The notes below the pieces were generated by a model. It ran no database searches and had not been told where the DNA came from. It was given only the letters and a program-made list of their open reading frames with translations. DNA of 64,000 bases, from contig CAYYYW010000002.1 of NCBI GenBank assembly GCA_964476245.1, positions 1 to 64,000 on the forward strand, in the 5' to 3' direction. The stretch comes from CAYYYW01 sp964476245. GTDB taxonomy: Bacteria > Patescibacteriota > Microgenomatia > UBA1406 > HO2-37-13b. Shown here in pieces: positions 56,977 to 63,937 of the stretch (positions are counted from its first letter, which is position 1; every line of letters begins with the position of its first letter). The position numbers were made by a program, and so were the translations under genes.

Positions 56977-57213
56977 TTAGAACCCGTACTGAAGTAATGA
57001 AACTAAACGGATAACCAGTAAGCCAAAAACGATATACAATAACAAAGCAAAAACAAACGAAAACGGGATGACAATTTTAAAAGGAAATGACTTTAAAGGA
57101 GAAGTAAAAATTTTAAATAACTGATTTAGCCAGGAAAGATTTAAATTATTTATAGGGAGAGAATAGGTTTCGTTGAGTCTTTTTCTTAATGAACGATAGG
57201 CTTTGGTTGTCAT
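56977..57213 (-). CDS. Small membrane protein overlapping the sigma factor gene
   Basis: 78 aa, one strong C-terminal helix (IVIPFSFVFALLLYIVFGLL) and a basic N-terminus (MTTKAYRSLRKRLNETYS). The ATG at 57213 overlaps the last 68 nt of the ECF sigma gene, so translation is coupled. Its place directly after sigma is typical of anti-sigma factors, but no known anti-sigma domain can be seen. Confidence 0.55.
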   Translation of the reverse strand: MTTKAYRSLRKRLNETYSLPINNLNLSWLNQLFKIFTSPLKSFPFKIVIPFSFVFALLLYIVFGLLVIRLVSLLQYGF

Positions 57214-57757
57214 AGTAACTATATAGTTTAATGAAGGCTTGGCGCGCTCGAAATATCAAGCTTTCGGCCGCTTTGAAAGAGAGTTGCAGTTTTTTGGCAA
57301 TCTCAGCCACTTTATAGCCCTCTTTATACTTTAGTCGCAAAACCAGAGCATAATCATTCGGCAATTTCTTAAATGTTTTGTTGATTTTCTCGGTTAACAA
57401 TTTTCTGTCTAATTCTTCATTCATTAAGACCGAGGCGATTGATTCAATTATGTTTTTGGGGAGGTGGGAAAAAAGGAAATTTTTAATCTTTTTCTTTCTT
57501 AATTTATTAATCGCTTTATTTTTGGCTATGGAAAAAAGAAAGGTTTTTAAAGATGATTGACCTCGAAAATCGCGCAACCCATCAATTAAGGCCAAAAATG
57601 AGTCTTGTAAAACTTCCTCACTGTCTTCTCTATTTTGAATCTGACGATTAATAAAATTAAAAAGCCTGCTTTTGTTTTTTTGATAAAATTCAAAAAACGC
57701 CTTTTCGTCTTTGTTGATAATCTTTTCAATTAGCTTTTTGTCTTTTTCGGTAATCAT
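57146..57757 (-). CDS. ECF RNA polymerase sigma factor
   Basis: 203 aa. Region 2 (DEKAFFEFYQKNKSRLFNFI; EDSEEVLQDSFLALIDGLRD; FRGQSSLKTFLFSIAKNKAI) and region 4 (LPNDYALVLRLKYKEGYKVA; EIAKKLQLSFKAAESLIFRA) are both present and there is no region 1 or 3, so it is an ECF type. It heads the minus-strand run that ends with idi, and may control it. TATAAT at 57769-57774 leaves a leader of about 5 nt. Confidence 0.85.
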   Translation of the reverse strand: MITEKDKKLIEKIINKDEKAFFEFYQKNKSRLFNFINRQIQNREDSEEVLQDSFLALIDGLRDFRGQSSLKTFLFSIAKNKAINKLRKKKIKNFLFSHLPKNIIESIASVLMNEELDRKLLTEKINKTFKKLPNDYALVLRLKYKEGYKVAEIAKKLQLSFKAAESLIFRARQAFIKLYSYYDNQSLSFIKKKTQRNLFSPYK

Positions 57758-57768
57758 AGTTCTTGATT

Positions 57769-57774
57769 ATTATA
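57769..57774 (-). promoter_or_regulatory. -10 element of the sigma/mevalonate run
   Basis: TATAAT on the minus strand, 11 nt before the ATG at 57757. The -35 region (AATGTT-like) is weak, which would fit a regulated or ECF-type promoter. Confidence 0.5.
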
Positions 57775-57824
57775 CTAAAAACAAATTATTTAACATTCTA
57801 CCGCCTGTGAATCCTCTTGACAAA

Positions 57825-57851
57825 TTAGCACTCTATGTGTTAGACTGCTGA
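57825..57851. promoter_or_regulatory. CIRCE-like palindrome (HrcA operator candidate)
   Basis: TTAGCACTC, 9 nt, GACTGCTGA. The known CIRCE element is TTAGCACTC-N9-GAGTGCTAA, so 16 of 18 positions match and the spacing is exact. It overlaps a TTGACA (57817-57822) promoter-like sequence and lies upstream of the glmS promoter. Confidence 0.6.
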
Positions 57852-57880
57852 TTGAGGTAAACGGCGAATGGTTTAAAAAT

Positions 57881-57909
57881 TTGACAAATTAAGAACCAAT
57901 CTTTATACT
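57881..57909 (+). promoter_or_regulatory. glmS promoter
   Basis: TTGACA (57881-57886), 17-nt spacer, TATACT (57904-57909). The predicted transcript starts near 57916, about 34 nt before the putative ribozyme cleavage site. Confidence 0.85.
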
Positions 57910-57957
57910 ACTTAAAGAGATTAATTGAGCGGTTCATTTAAAATCAAAAGCGTGTGG

Positions 57958-57976
57958 TCCCGACGTTACGTCGGGA
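57958..57976. repeat. CGACGTTACGTCG palindrome inside the ribozyme
   Basis: TCCCGACGTTACGTCGGGA; the same dyad is at about 13366-13384 inside a GT-C gene. Confidence 0.8.
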
Positions 57977-58022
57977 AGACGAGGAGAAGGCCCTGAACCC
58001 TACGTGGTTCATGGGATTCGGA

Positions 58023-58062
58023 CCCCCGCCAAAAATTTGCTTCGCAAATATTTAGGCGGGGA
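58023..58062. repeat. CCCCGCC/GGCGGGG hairpin inside the ribozyme
   Basis: CCCCGCC, an inner AATTTGC-TTCG-CAAAT hairpin, then GGCGGGG. It lies between the ribozyme core and its 3' domain. Confidence 0.75.
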
Positions 58063-58229
58063 GTATCTGCGGAAACCTTCAAGTTGTTAGTTGCAACTTA
58101 AAGTGGTTCCTCAAAAATCTCAGGCAACTGGGAAATTAAAGAGAACCACGTCAGCTAACTGCTCTATTTATTCCTCTTATTATTATAAATTTGCTCATTT
58201 GTCAAATCAAAATAAAATTCGTTTTTATC

Positions 58230-58262
58230 AGATCCACTTCAATATATTAAATAATTGAAGTG
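58230..58262. repeat. Hairpin shared with 39231-39263
   Basis: CACTTCAAT/ATTGAAGTG with the loop ATATTAAATA; about 30 bp near-identical to the inverted copy at 39231. It lies between ribozyme and glmS. Confidence 0.7.
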
Positions 58263-58310
58263 ACAATCTAGATTTGAACTTTAAGATTTGGCATTTGAGT
58301 TTTTATCCTT

Positions 58311-60083
58311 ATGTGCGGCATCTTTGGCATCGTTAACGACAAAACCAATCAGGCGGCTCAAACTGTTCTTGAGGGCTTAAAAAAATTAGAATATCGTGGC
58401 TACGACTCCTGGGGAATTGCTATCATTCCCAATCAGTCAAAAATTATTCAAATAGAAAAACGCGTTGGAAAAATCGGTCAGGCAAAAACCACCCTCCCCT
58501 TAGGAAGAATCGGTATCGGTCATACCCGTTGGGCTACTCATGGAAGAGTAACCGATGAAAATGCCCACCCCCATCTTGACTGTACTCAAAAAATTGCCGT
58601 CATTCATAATGGCATCGTTGAAAACCATCAACAACTACGAGAATCCCTAAAAAAGAAAGGCCACCTGTTTAACTCCGAAACAGATACGGAAGTAATCGCC
58701 CACCTTATTGAAGAATATAAAAAGACTAATCAAAAGATAGAAAAAATCGTCTTTTCTGTGTTTAATGAATTAGTTGGTTCCAATGCTATTGCCGTCTTAG
58801 ATCTGGATACTCAAAAAATAATCGCCTGCCGAAATGGTTCACCTTTGGTAATTGGAGTTGGGAATAGTCAATATTTTTTAGGTTCAGATGTCCCAGCCTT
58901 TTTAAAAAAGACCAATGAGGTTTATTTTGTTCAAGACGGTGAAGGAATAGTTTTGTCAAAAAGAGGCATTAATTTATATAGTTTGAAAACTCAAAAGGAG
59001 AGGATACTCAAGACACAGGTGCTTGACTGGAAATTAGAAGATGCCGAAAAAGGCGGCTATCCTCACTTCTTATTAAAAGAAATTTTTGAACAAAAACAAA
59101 CTATTCCAAAAACCGCCGACATTAATGAAAAAGAAATCTTTGAAATCGCCAAAAAAATTAATAAAGGGTATAAAGTAATCTTAACTGCTTGTGGAACTGC
59201 TTCTTATTGTGCCTTAGCGGCCAAATACTATTTGGCCGCTGTGGGGATTGAGAGTCAAGCCTACGGTGCTTACGAATTTTTACCCTTTGCTCGCTTTTGC
59301 GATAATAAAACAATTGTTTTCGCCATTTCTCAAAGCGGTGAAACAGCCGACACTTTAATTGGAGCAAAGACGGCTAAGGCGCACGGCTCCTATATTGTTG
59401 CCATCGTTAACGCCAGAGGATCAACCCTGGAAAGAATGGCTGATTGTGTTTTGCCTGTAGGAGCGGGACCGGAAATCGCTGTTGTTTCTACTAAGGCATT
59501 TACTTCCCAATTGGCAACTTTATATCTTTTGATTAATGCCGTAGCTGGAAAATATCAACAAGCCAAAAAAAGAATAAAATATTTGGGAAGAATTTTAAAC
59601 CAATGGTTGGATAATAAACTTCAAAACAAAATTGTTGACCTGGCTAGATTATTGATTAATCAAAAACATATATATTTGGTTGGAAAGCATTTAAATTATC
59701 CCGCTGCCCTTGAATTTGCTTTAAAAATAAAAGAAACAAGCTATATCCATGCTGAACCATTTGCGGCTGGAGAATTAAAACATGGAGTAATTACTCTAAT
59801 TCAGAAGGAAACCCCGTGTTTTGTGCTCTCTAGTAACGATGAGGTAAAACGCGAGGTATTCTCAAGCGCGGCTGAATTAAAAGCTCGCGGCGGACATATT
59901 ATTGGTATCTCGCCAATCAACTCAAATGAGTTTGATACGATAATTAAAACCCCGGACGTTGGCGATCTGACTATTTTTCCAAATGTCATTGTTGGTCAGC
60001 TTTTGGGATATTGTCTTGGAGTAGGACGTGGAACGGATCCTGACAAGCCCCGCAATCTTGCCAAAAGCGTGACGGTGAAATAA
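58311..60083 (+). CDS. glmS: Glutamine-fructose-6-phosphate aminotransferase
   Basis: 590-aa isomerizing enzyme making glucosamine 6-phosphate for murein. MCGIFGIVND begins the Ntn glutaminase domain with Cys2 as nucleophile; GLKKLEYRGYDSWGIA and GHTRWATHGRVTDENAHPH are its signatures. Two SIS domains follow (LTACGTASYCALAAKYYL; FAISQSGETADTLIGAKTAK; EAHAEPFAAGELKHG-like HAEPFAAGELKHG). It ends in KPRNLAKSVTVK as usual. Preceded by a putative glmS ribozyme that would switch it off when the product accumulates. Confidence 0.95.
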   Translation: MCGIFGIVNDKTNQAAQTVLEGLKKLEYRGYDSWGIAIIPNQSKIIQIEKRVGKIGQAKTTLPLGRIGIGHTRWATHGRVTDENAHPHLDCTQKIAVIHNGIVENHQQLRESLKKKGHLFNSETDTEVIAHLIEEYKKTNQKIEKIVFSVFNELVGSNAIAVLDLDTQKIIACRNGSPLVIGVGNSQYFLGSDVPAFLKKTNEVYFVQDGEGIVLSKRGINLYSLKTQKERILKTQVLDWKLEDAEKGGYPHFLLKEIFEQKQTIPKTADINEKEIFEIAKKINKGYKVILTACGTASYCALAAKYYLAAVGIESQAYGAYEFLPFARFCDNKTIVFAISQSGETADTLIGAKTAKAHGSYIVAIVNARGSTLERMADCVLPVGAGPEIAVVSTKAFTSQLATLYLLINAVAGKYQQAKKRIKYLGRILNQWLDNKLQNKIVDLARLLINQKHIYLVGKHLNYPAALEFALKIKETSYIHAEPFAAGELKHGVITLIQKETPCFVLSSNDEVKREVFSSAAELKARGGHIIGISPINSNEFDTIIKTPDVGDLTIFPNVIVGQLLGYCLGVGRGTDPDKPRNLAKSVTVK

Positions 60084-60084
60084 A

Positions 60085-60107
60085 CCCCGTTAGAAATTCC
60101 AGCGGGG
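60085..60107 (+). terminator. Terminator-like hairpin after glmS
   Basis: CCCCG/CGGGG with a 13-nt loop, 1 nt after the stop. It has no T-run (CAAAAG follows), so termination is uncertain. Confidence 0.4.
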
Positions 60108-60134
60108 CAAAAGTTGTAGGAACTTACATAAAAT

Positions 60135-60163
60135 TTGACATACAGTTTTACATATGATATATT
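60135..60163 (+). promoter_or_regulatory. Promoter of toxin-antitoxin operon 2
   Basis: TTGACA (60135-60140), 17-nt spacer, TATATT (60158-60163). Predicted start about 2 nt before the ATG at 60172, so a leaderless mRNA. Confidence 0.8.
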
Positions 60164-60171
60164 GAAAAAAT

Positions 60172-60447
60172 ATGAAAAAAACATCGGCTAAAAAATATCA
60201 ATTCATCCCAGAACTTATCAGCGCTTCCCAACTACAGAGAGAATCAGGCAAGATTATTGACATGGTCTGTGAAAACTTACAGCCATATTTTATTGTCCGC
60301 AACAATAAACCCACTGCCGTTCTTATTAATATTGGAGAATACGAAAGATTAAAGGAAGCCCAAAGAGAATGGGAGTGGCAGGATACCACGGAAGCCATAA
60401 GAGTAGCTGAAAAAGAGAAAAAAGGGGAAAAATTAAAAAAACTATAA
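60172..60447 (+). CDS. Phd/YefM-type antitoxin
   Basis: 91 aa. LISASQLQRESGKIIDMVCE and PYFIVRNNKPTAVLINIGEY ERLKE-type sequence are the Phd/YefM DNA-binding fold. The C-terminus (EAIRVAEKEKKGEKLKKL) is charged and would bind the toxin. It likely autorepresses from the promoter just upstream. Toxin gene follows after 44 nt. Confidence 0.8.
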   Translation: MKKTSAKKYQFIPELISASQLQRESGKIIDMVCENLQPYFIVRNNKPTAVLINIGEYERLKEAQREWEWQDTTEAIRVAEKEKKGEKLKKL

Positions 60448-60491
60448 GGCTCTATTTGTGATTTGTGGAAAGAGTTACAAAAAGCAGACAA

Positions 60492-60752
60492 ATGATTATA
60501 ATACTAACAACGTCGTACTTCCGTAAAGCTCTTAAGAAAATCCCAGAAGACGTAGCTAAACAATTTAAAATTAAACAGGCCATTTTTAAGAAAAACCCAT
60601 TTACTTCTTCATTAAAAACTCATAAACTTAGCGGGAAACTGTCTCATTACCACAGCTTTTCAATAAATTATCAATACCGCGTGTTGTTTGAATTTCTGAA
60701 TGAAAAGACTGTCCTTTTCATAAATGTAGGAACCCATGGAATCTATAAATAA
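60492..60752 (+). CDS. RelE-type toxin
   Basis: 86 aa from ATG 60492 (MIIILTTSYFRKALKKIP); an upstream ATG at 60465 is less likely. THKLSGKLSHYHSFSINYQY, RVLFEF and FINVGTHGIYK are RelE/ParE family landmarks. mRNA interferase or gyrase inhibitor; the HGIYK end favours the RelE/YoeB side. The last 17 nt overlap the ThpR gene. Confidence 0.8.
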   Translation: MIIILTTSYFRKALKKIPEDVAKQFKIKQAIFKKNPFTSSLKTHKLSGKLSHYHSFSINYQYRVLFEFLNEKTVLFINVGTHGIYK

Positions 60753-61290
60753 TAAAAAAATTAAGGCTTTCATTGCCGTTGAAATACCAAAAAAAATAAA
60801 ATCAGAGATTTTAAAAATTCAAAACTGTTTAAAAAAGGCTGGACTAGAGGCTAAATGGATTCGGTCGGAAAATGTTCACCTAACAGTGACTTTTTTGGGT
60901 TCAATTAATGATAGACAAACAACACAGATTAAGAAGATTCTTACTCCAATGAATCGATTCATCGAAAAACCAATCCAACTTCTATTTGGAAAAATTTCTG
61001 CTTTTTCCAATGTTTTAAATGCCAGAATTATTTTTGTTGATCTTTCTGGTGAAATTGAAAAACTCAGTGCCTTAGCAGTTAAAATTAGAAATGAACTAAA
61101 AAACAAAAAAATCTGGTTTGACGAAAAGCCGTTTGTTGCTCATATTACTTTAGGAAGATTTAAAAAACCACAAAACTTGAGTCAACTTGTGCAGAAATTT
61201 GCTGTTAAAAAAATTCCATTTGCGGTAAAAGAAATTTCTCTCTATCAAAGCCAACTATCTCCCGCTGGTTCAATTTATTCAAAGCTATGA
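60736..61290 (+). CDS. thpR: RNA 2',3'-cyclic phosphodiesterase (ThpR/LigT)
   Basis: 184-aa 2H phosphoesterase. Two HxTx motifs, HLTVTFLG (about residue 48) and HITLGRFKK (about 135), form the active site. KIKAFIAVEIPKKIKSEIL is the usual start. It opens cyclic phosphates at RNA ends. It overlaps the RelE-type toxin gene by 17 nt and so is cotranscribed with the toxin-antitoxin pair. Confidence 0.9.
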   Translation: MESINNKKIKAFIAVEIPKKIKSEILKIQNCLKKAGLEAKWIRSENVHLTVTFLGSINDRQTTQIKKILTPMNRFIEKPIQLLFGKISAFSNVLNARIIFVDLSGEIEKLSALAVKIRNELKNKKIWFDEKPFVAHITLGRFKKPQNLSQLVQKFAVKKIPFAVKEISLYQSQLSPAGSIYSKL

Positions 61291-61299
61291 ATAGCACAA

Positions 61300-63090
61300 T
61301 TATTCTAACGTTACTTTGTATATTTTATCTTTCACCAGCGTATAAATATTTTTTTCTGATTCCAAAACAACAAAATCTGAGGCTTTGGAGAAAATAGAAG
61401 AGTCTATTTGGCGCTCATACTCACCGTCTTTGGAAAGGATATAAATTCTGCCCTTGGATTTCTCCCACAGATATATTTTATTAGAGTTTTTATCGGTAAA
61501 AACTTTAGTGAACGAACGCCCGTCTTTTTCCGGAAGATCTATCTTAAATTCGTCGCGGCCGCCGGCCGTATACTTATATATATTATTGTTGGTGCAAATA
61601 TACAAAGACGAGTCGATGGCAATTGAATTACTCTCGGCCAAATCAATTGACTGGCCACTTTTAAAATACGAGGTTTTGTTAGAATATCCACCCTCTGCCA
61701 CCAAATATTTATATATCTCATCTTTGGCTTTGTCTAAAAGATATAAGTTGCCATTGTAAATCCAAAAATCAACTAATTCACCCCAATCGTCATCTTTTTT
61801 AATTACCAAATTTATCTTGTCGTCTTTGCCAATTTTAAAAATACCTTTTTCTTTCTGGTAAAAAAATATTTCGTTATTATACGTCGCAATCAATGTCGCC
61901 TTTTTAATTTCTTTCCCCCCAACCATTCTCGTTGATTTTTTTGTTAATGAAAGAACGTAGGCTTCGCCAGCGTCAGAATTCAATACAGCCAGAGCTTCTT
62001 TGTCCAAAAACATTTTTACCCCCTGTGCTTCTTTGATAATTAGAGTTAAGTCATAAAATTCTTCGTATTTTTTTTCCTCTTTTTTAACAATCTCTTTTTC
62101 TTTGGTAGAAATAAGCTTGGCTAATTCTTTGATTTCTTTGATTTCTTTTTTACCCACAATTTTCTTCAGCTCTACAAGATCATTTTTCGCGTCTGACAAG
62201 AGGACTAAAGATCGCTGCAGGTTTATGGTAGAAAGATCAGCCGCCTCATTTAGTTTTTGGTTAATTTTTTCTTCATAGGATTTAACCTTCTTTGTCAATT
62301 CCGACTGGACTCTCCTTTGGTAACCAAAACCAACGCTCCAGAGAAGAATCAAAAAAAGAGCCGCCGCCGCAACCAATGTTAATTTTTTCTTTTGTGGGGT
62401 AATTGTTTGATAATGGGATAGTCTTTTTTGAAAACTAAACAAAAATTCTTTTAATTTGTCCGTAAATGATGCTCTAGGTTCGTAAGTAGCTTCTTTTCCA
62501 TCTTCAAGAAATTTCTCTTCTTCTTCCGGCTCTTTTTCTTGGCTGAATTGAACAAAAACAGCAATCGCCCCCGCATCTTCTTTTTCTTTCAAAAGTGGGG
62601 CAAGGTCTTCTACTATCTCCTTCGGTGACCGATTGTTTAATTGACGATTAAGCTCTTCTTTGTCAATCAAGAGGGAAAAATTTTTCGAGGCGAAAATAAA
62701 GAAATCTTTGTCTTTTGTATACCCTGAAGCACTATTATTTCCGGTAATGATTTTTTCGATTTTATCATCTCTTTTGAGATAAATTTCTCCCTCACCCAAA
62801 GTTAAAAGATAAAAAACATCTTCAATTAACAATCCGCTGGCACAAGAAAAAGATTCTTCTTTAATAATTTTTCCTATTTCTTGATCAATGATTGTTTTAA
62901 ATTCTAAAAGATTTTTTGGTTTTTTTAACTGAATCGTTTCTCCTATATTTTTTATCCTTGTCCGAATTTCGTCTTTGGGAAGATTGTTTTTCATTCCAAA
63001 AACAAAATAAAGATTTCCTCCCGCTAAAAATTCAGTGGTAAAACCTTCTTCTTCCTTGCCTAAAAATATGGCATAGCCCGAGGTTAACAT
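61300..63090 (-). CDS. Membrane protein with PP2C-like N-domain and propeller-like C-domain
   Basis: 596 aa. The N-terminal about 190 residues (FTTEFLAGGNLYFVFGMKNN; SCASGLLIEDVFYLLTLGEG; DFFIFASKNFSLLI) resemble a PP2C phosphatase fold but the metal-binding Asp residues are not evident. Then a charged linker, one helix (KLTLVAAAALFLILLWSVGF), a coiled coil (KVKSYEEKINQKLNEAADLS) and about 270 residues of repeated strands (GNLYLLDKAKDEIYKYLVAE; SSLYICTNNNIYKYTAGG) like a beta-propeller. A likely membrane sensor; function unknown. Confidence 0.6.
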   Translation of the reverse strand: MLTSGYAIFLGKEEEGFTTEFLAGGNLYFVFGMKNNLPKDEIRTRIKNIGETIQLKKPKNLLEFKTIIDQEIGKIIKEESFSCASGLLIEDVFYLLTLGEGEIYLKRDDKIEKIITGNNSASGYTKDKDFFIFASKNFSLLIDKEELNRQLNNRSPKEIVEDLAPLLKEKEDAGAIAVFVQFSQEKEPEEEEKFLEDGKEATYEPRASFTDKLKEFLFSFQKRLSHYQTITPQKKKLTLVAAAALFLILLWSVGFGYQRRVQSELTKKVKSYEEKINQKLNEAADLSTINLQRSLVLLSDAKNDLVELKKIVGKKEIKEIKELAKLISTKEKEIVKKEEKKYEEFYDLTLIIKEAQGVKMFLDKEALAVLNSDAGEAYVLSLTKKSTRMVGGKEIKKATLIATYNNEIFFYQKEKGIFKIGKDDKINLVIKKDDDWGELVDFWIYNGNLYLLDKAKDEIYKYLVAEGGYSNKTSYFKSGQSIDLAESNSIAIDSSLYICTNNNIYKYTAGGRDEFKIDLPEKDGRSFTKVFTDKNSNKIYLWEKSKGRIYILSKDGEYERQIDSSIFSKASDFVVLESEKNIYTLVKDKIYKVTLE

Positions 63091-63096
63091 ATTAAA

Positions 63097-63336
63097 TCAT
63101 AAAATAAATAGACTATAAAGGATTAAAATTATTGTTAATATTAATTGTATAAAAGCCGCCAAAGAAAGCAAGCCTCCATCTTTGATTTCAATTGTCTTCT
63201 TCATCACTTGAACTTGTTTTATTACAACGATCGCAAAAAACAGATAAATAAAAGATCCCACTATCCCAAATATTTTAATGGCCAAAGACAAAAAATTACC
63301 CAAATTTAATTCGTTCAAAATTTGATTAAGGTCCAC
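63097..63336 (-). CDS. Small two-helix membrane protein (DUF5657-like)
   Basis: 79 aa, helices IFGIVGSFIYLFFAIVVIKQ and LLSLAAFIQLILTIILILYS. It fits what I recall of the CPR family DUF5657. It overlaps the PH-domain gene by 11 nt and precedes the PP2C-like gene by 6 nt, so it is in one operon. Confidence 0.65.
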   Translation of the reverse strand: MDLNQILNELNLGNFLSLAIKIFGIVGSFIYLFFAIVVIKQVQVMKKTIEIKDGGLLSLAAFIQLILTIILILYSLFIL

Positions 63337-63892
63337 GGCGGGTTTTCATTAAACTGTTAATTATCTGAGCGGCTTCAGTCGGCTTGGGGATATTAATAAA
63401 CTCGATATTAGCTTCTGTTCCGGCTGTTTGAATAAACAAATCACCATAATTAAAAAGCGAAGGAATAAATCCGCCGGACTTCACTGTCACATCTTCTATC
63501 TTTGAAATTGAAGAGGTGGTAAATTCTTTATATAAAATTTGGTGAAAATCGACATCAATGATTCTTCTATTGCTGATAATACCAACGTTAAAAAGGTAGT
63601 TCAGAATATTTAAAAATATGTAGCTTAAAAGAAAGCTGTACCAAAAAAAATTAATAAATAAAAATTGCTGGGCTGATAAATTATTTATTAAGACGATGTT
63701 AAAAAAAAATGGCAGAATTAAAATGATTAAGGTGGTAATGATCCAGGAAACCTGGGTAATGGGATGAGCTCTTAAGACTAAAATTACTGTTTCGTCACCC
63801 GCCTGGGTTTCAAACCGCAACGAAGGATGAAGACAAAAAGAATGAAGCAATCGATGCGATGGTGATGTTTTTGCGTTAAATACGGTTGGCAT
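63326..63892 (-). CDS. Membrane protein with bacterial PH domain
   Basis: 188 aa. A short N-terminal part (ETQAGDETVILVLRAHP) leads to two helices (VSWIITTLIILILPFFFNIV; FFWYSFLLSYIFLNILNYLF) and a bPH2-type domain (VGIISNRRIIDVDFHQILYK; ISKIEDVTVKSGGFIPSLFN; YGDLFIQTAGTEANIEFINI). Such proteins are envelope-linked with unknown function. TATAAT with an upstream TG (extended -10) lies 8 nt before the ATG. Confidence 0.75.
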   Translation of the reverse strand: MPTVFNAKTSPSHRLLHSFCLHPSLRFETQAGDETVILVLRAHPITQVSWIITTLIILILPFFFNIVLINNLSAQQFLFINFFWYSFLLSYIFLNILNYLFNVGIISNRRIIDVDFHQILYKEFTTSSISKIEDVTVKSGGFIPSLFNYGDLFIQTAGTEANIEFINIPKPTEAAQIINSLMKTRRGP

Positions 63893-63937
63893 TTAAAAAT
63901 ATTATACCAAACTCATAAAAACGCACCGGAATAAAAA

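Larger units (their letters stand above)
57950..58161 (+). ncRNA. glmS ribozyme: Putative glmS ribozyme
   Basis: Self-cleaving, glucosamine-6-phosphate-sensing element upstream of glmS. AAA|GCG at 57949-57952 is the likely cleavage site. A stem GTCCCGACG/CGTCGGGAA leads to the core GACGAGG (57978-57984). The 3' domain has GTGGTTC/GAACCAC enclosing CAAAAATCTCAGGCAACTGG and AAATTAAAGAG, the same order as the consensus helix with AAA, GC(G/A)AC and AAUAAAG. GTTAG and CTAAC can form the pseudoknot. Place directly before glmS strongly supports the call. Folded by eye; one stem contains a mobile palindrome. Confidence 0.75.
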
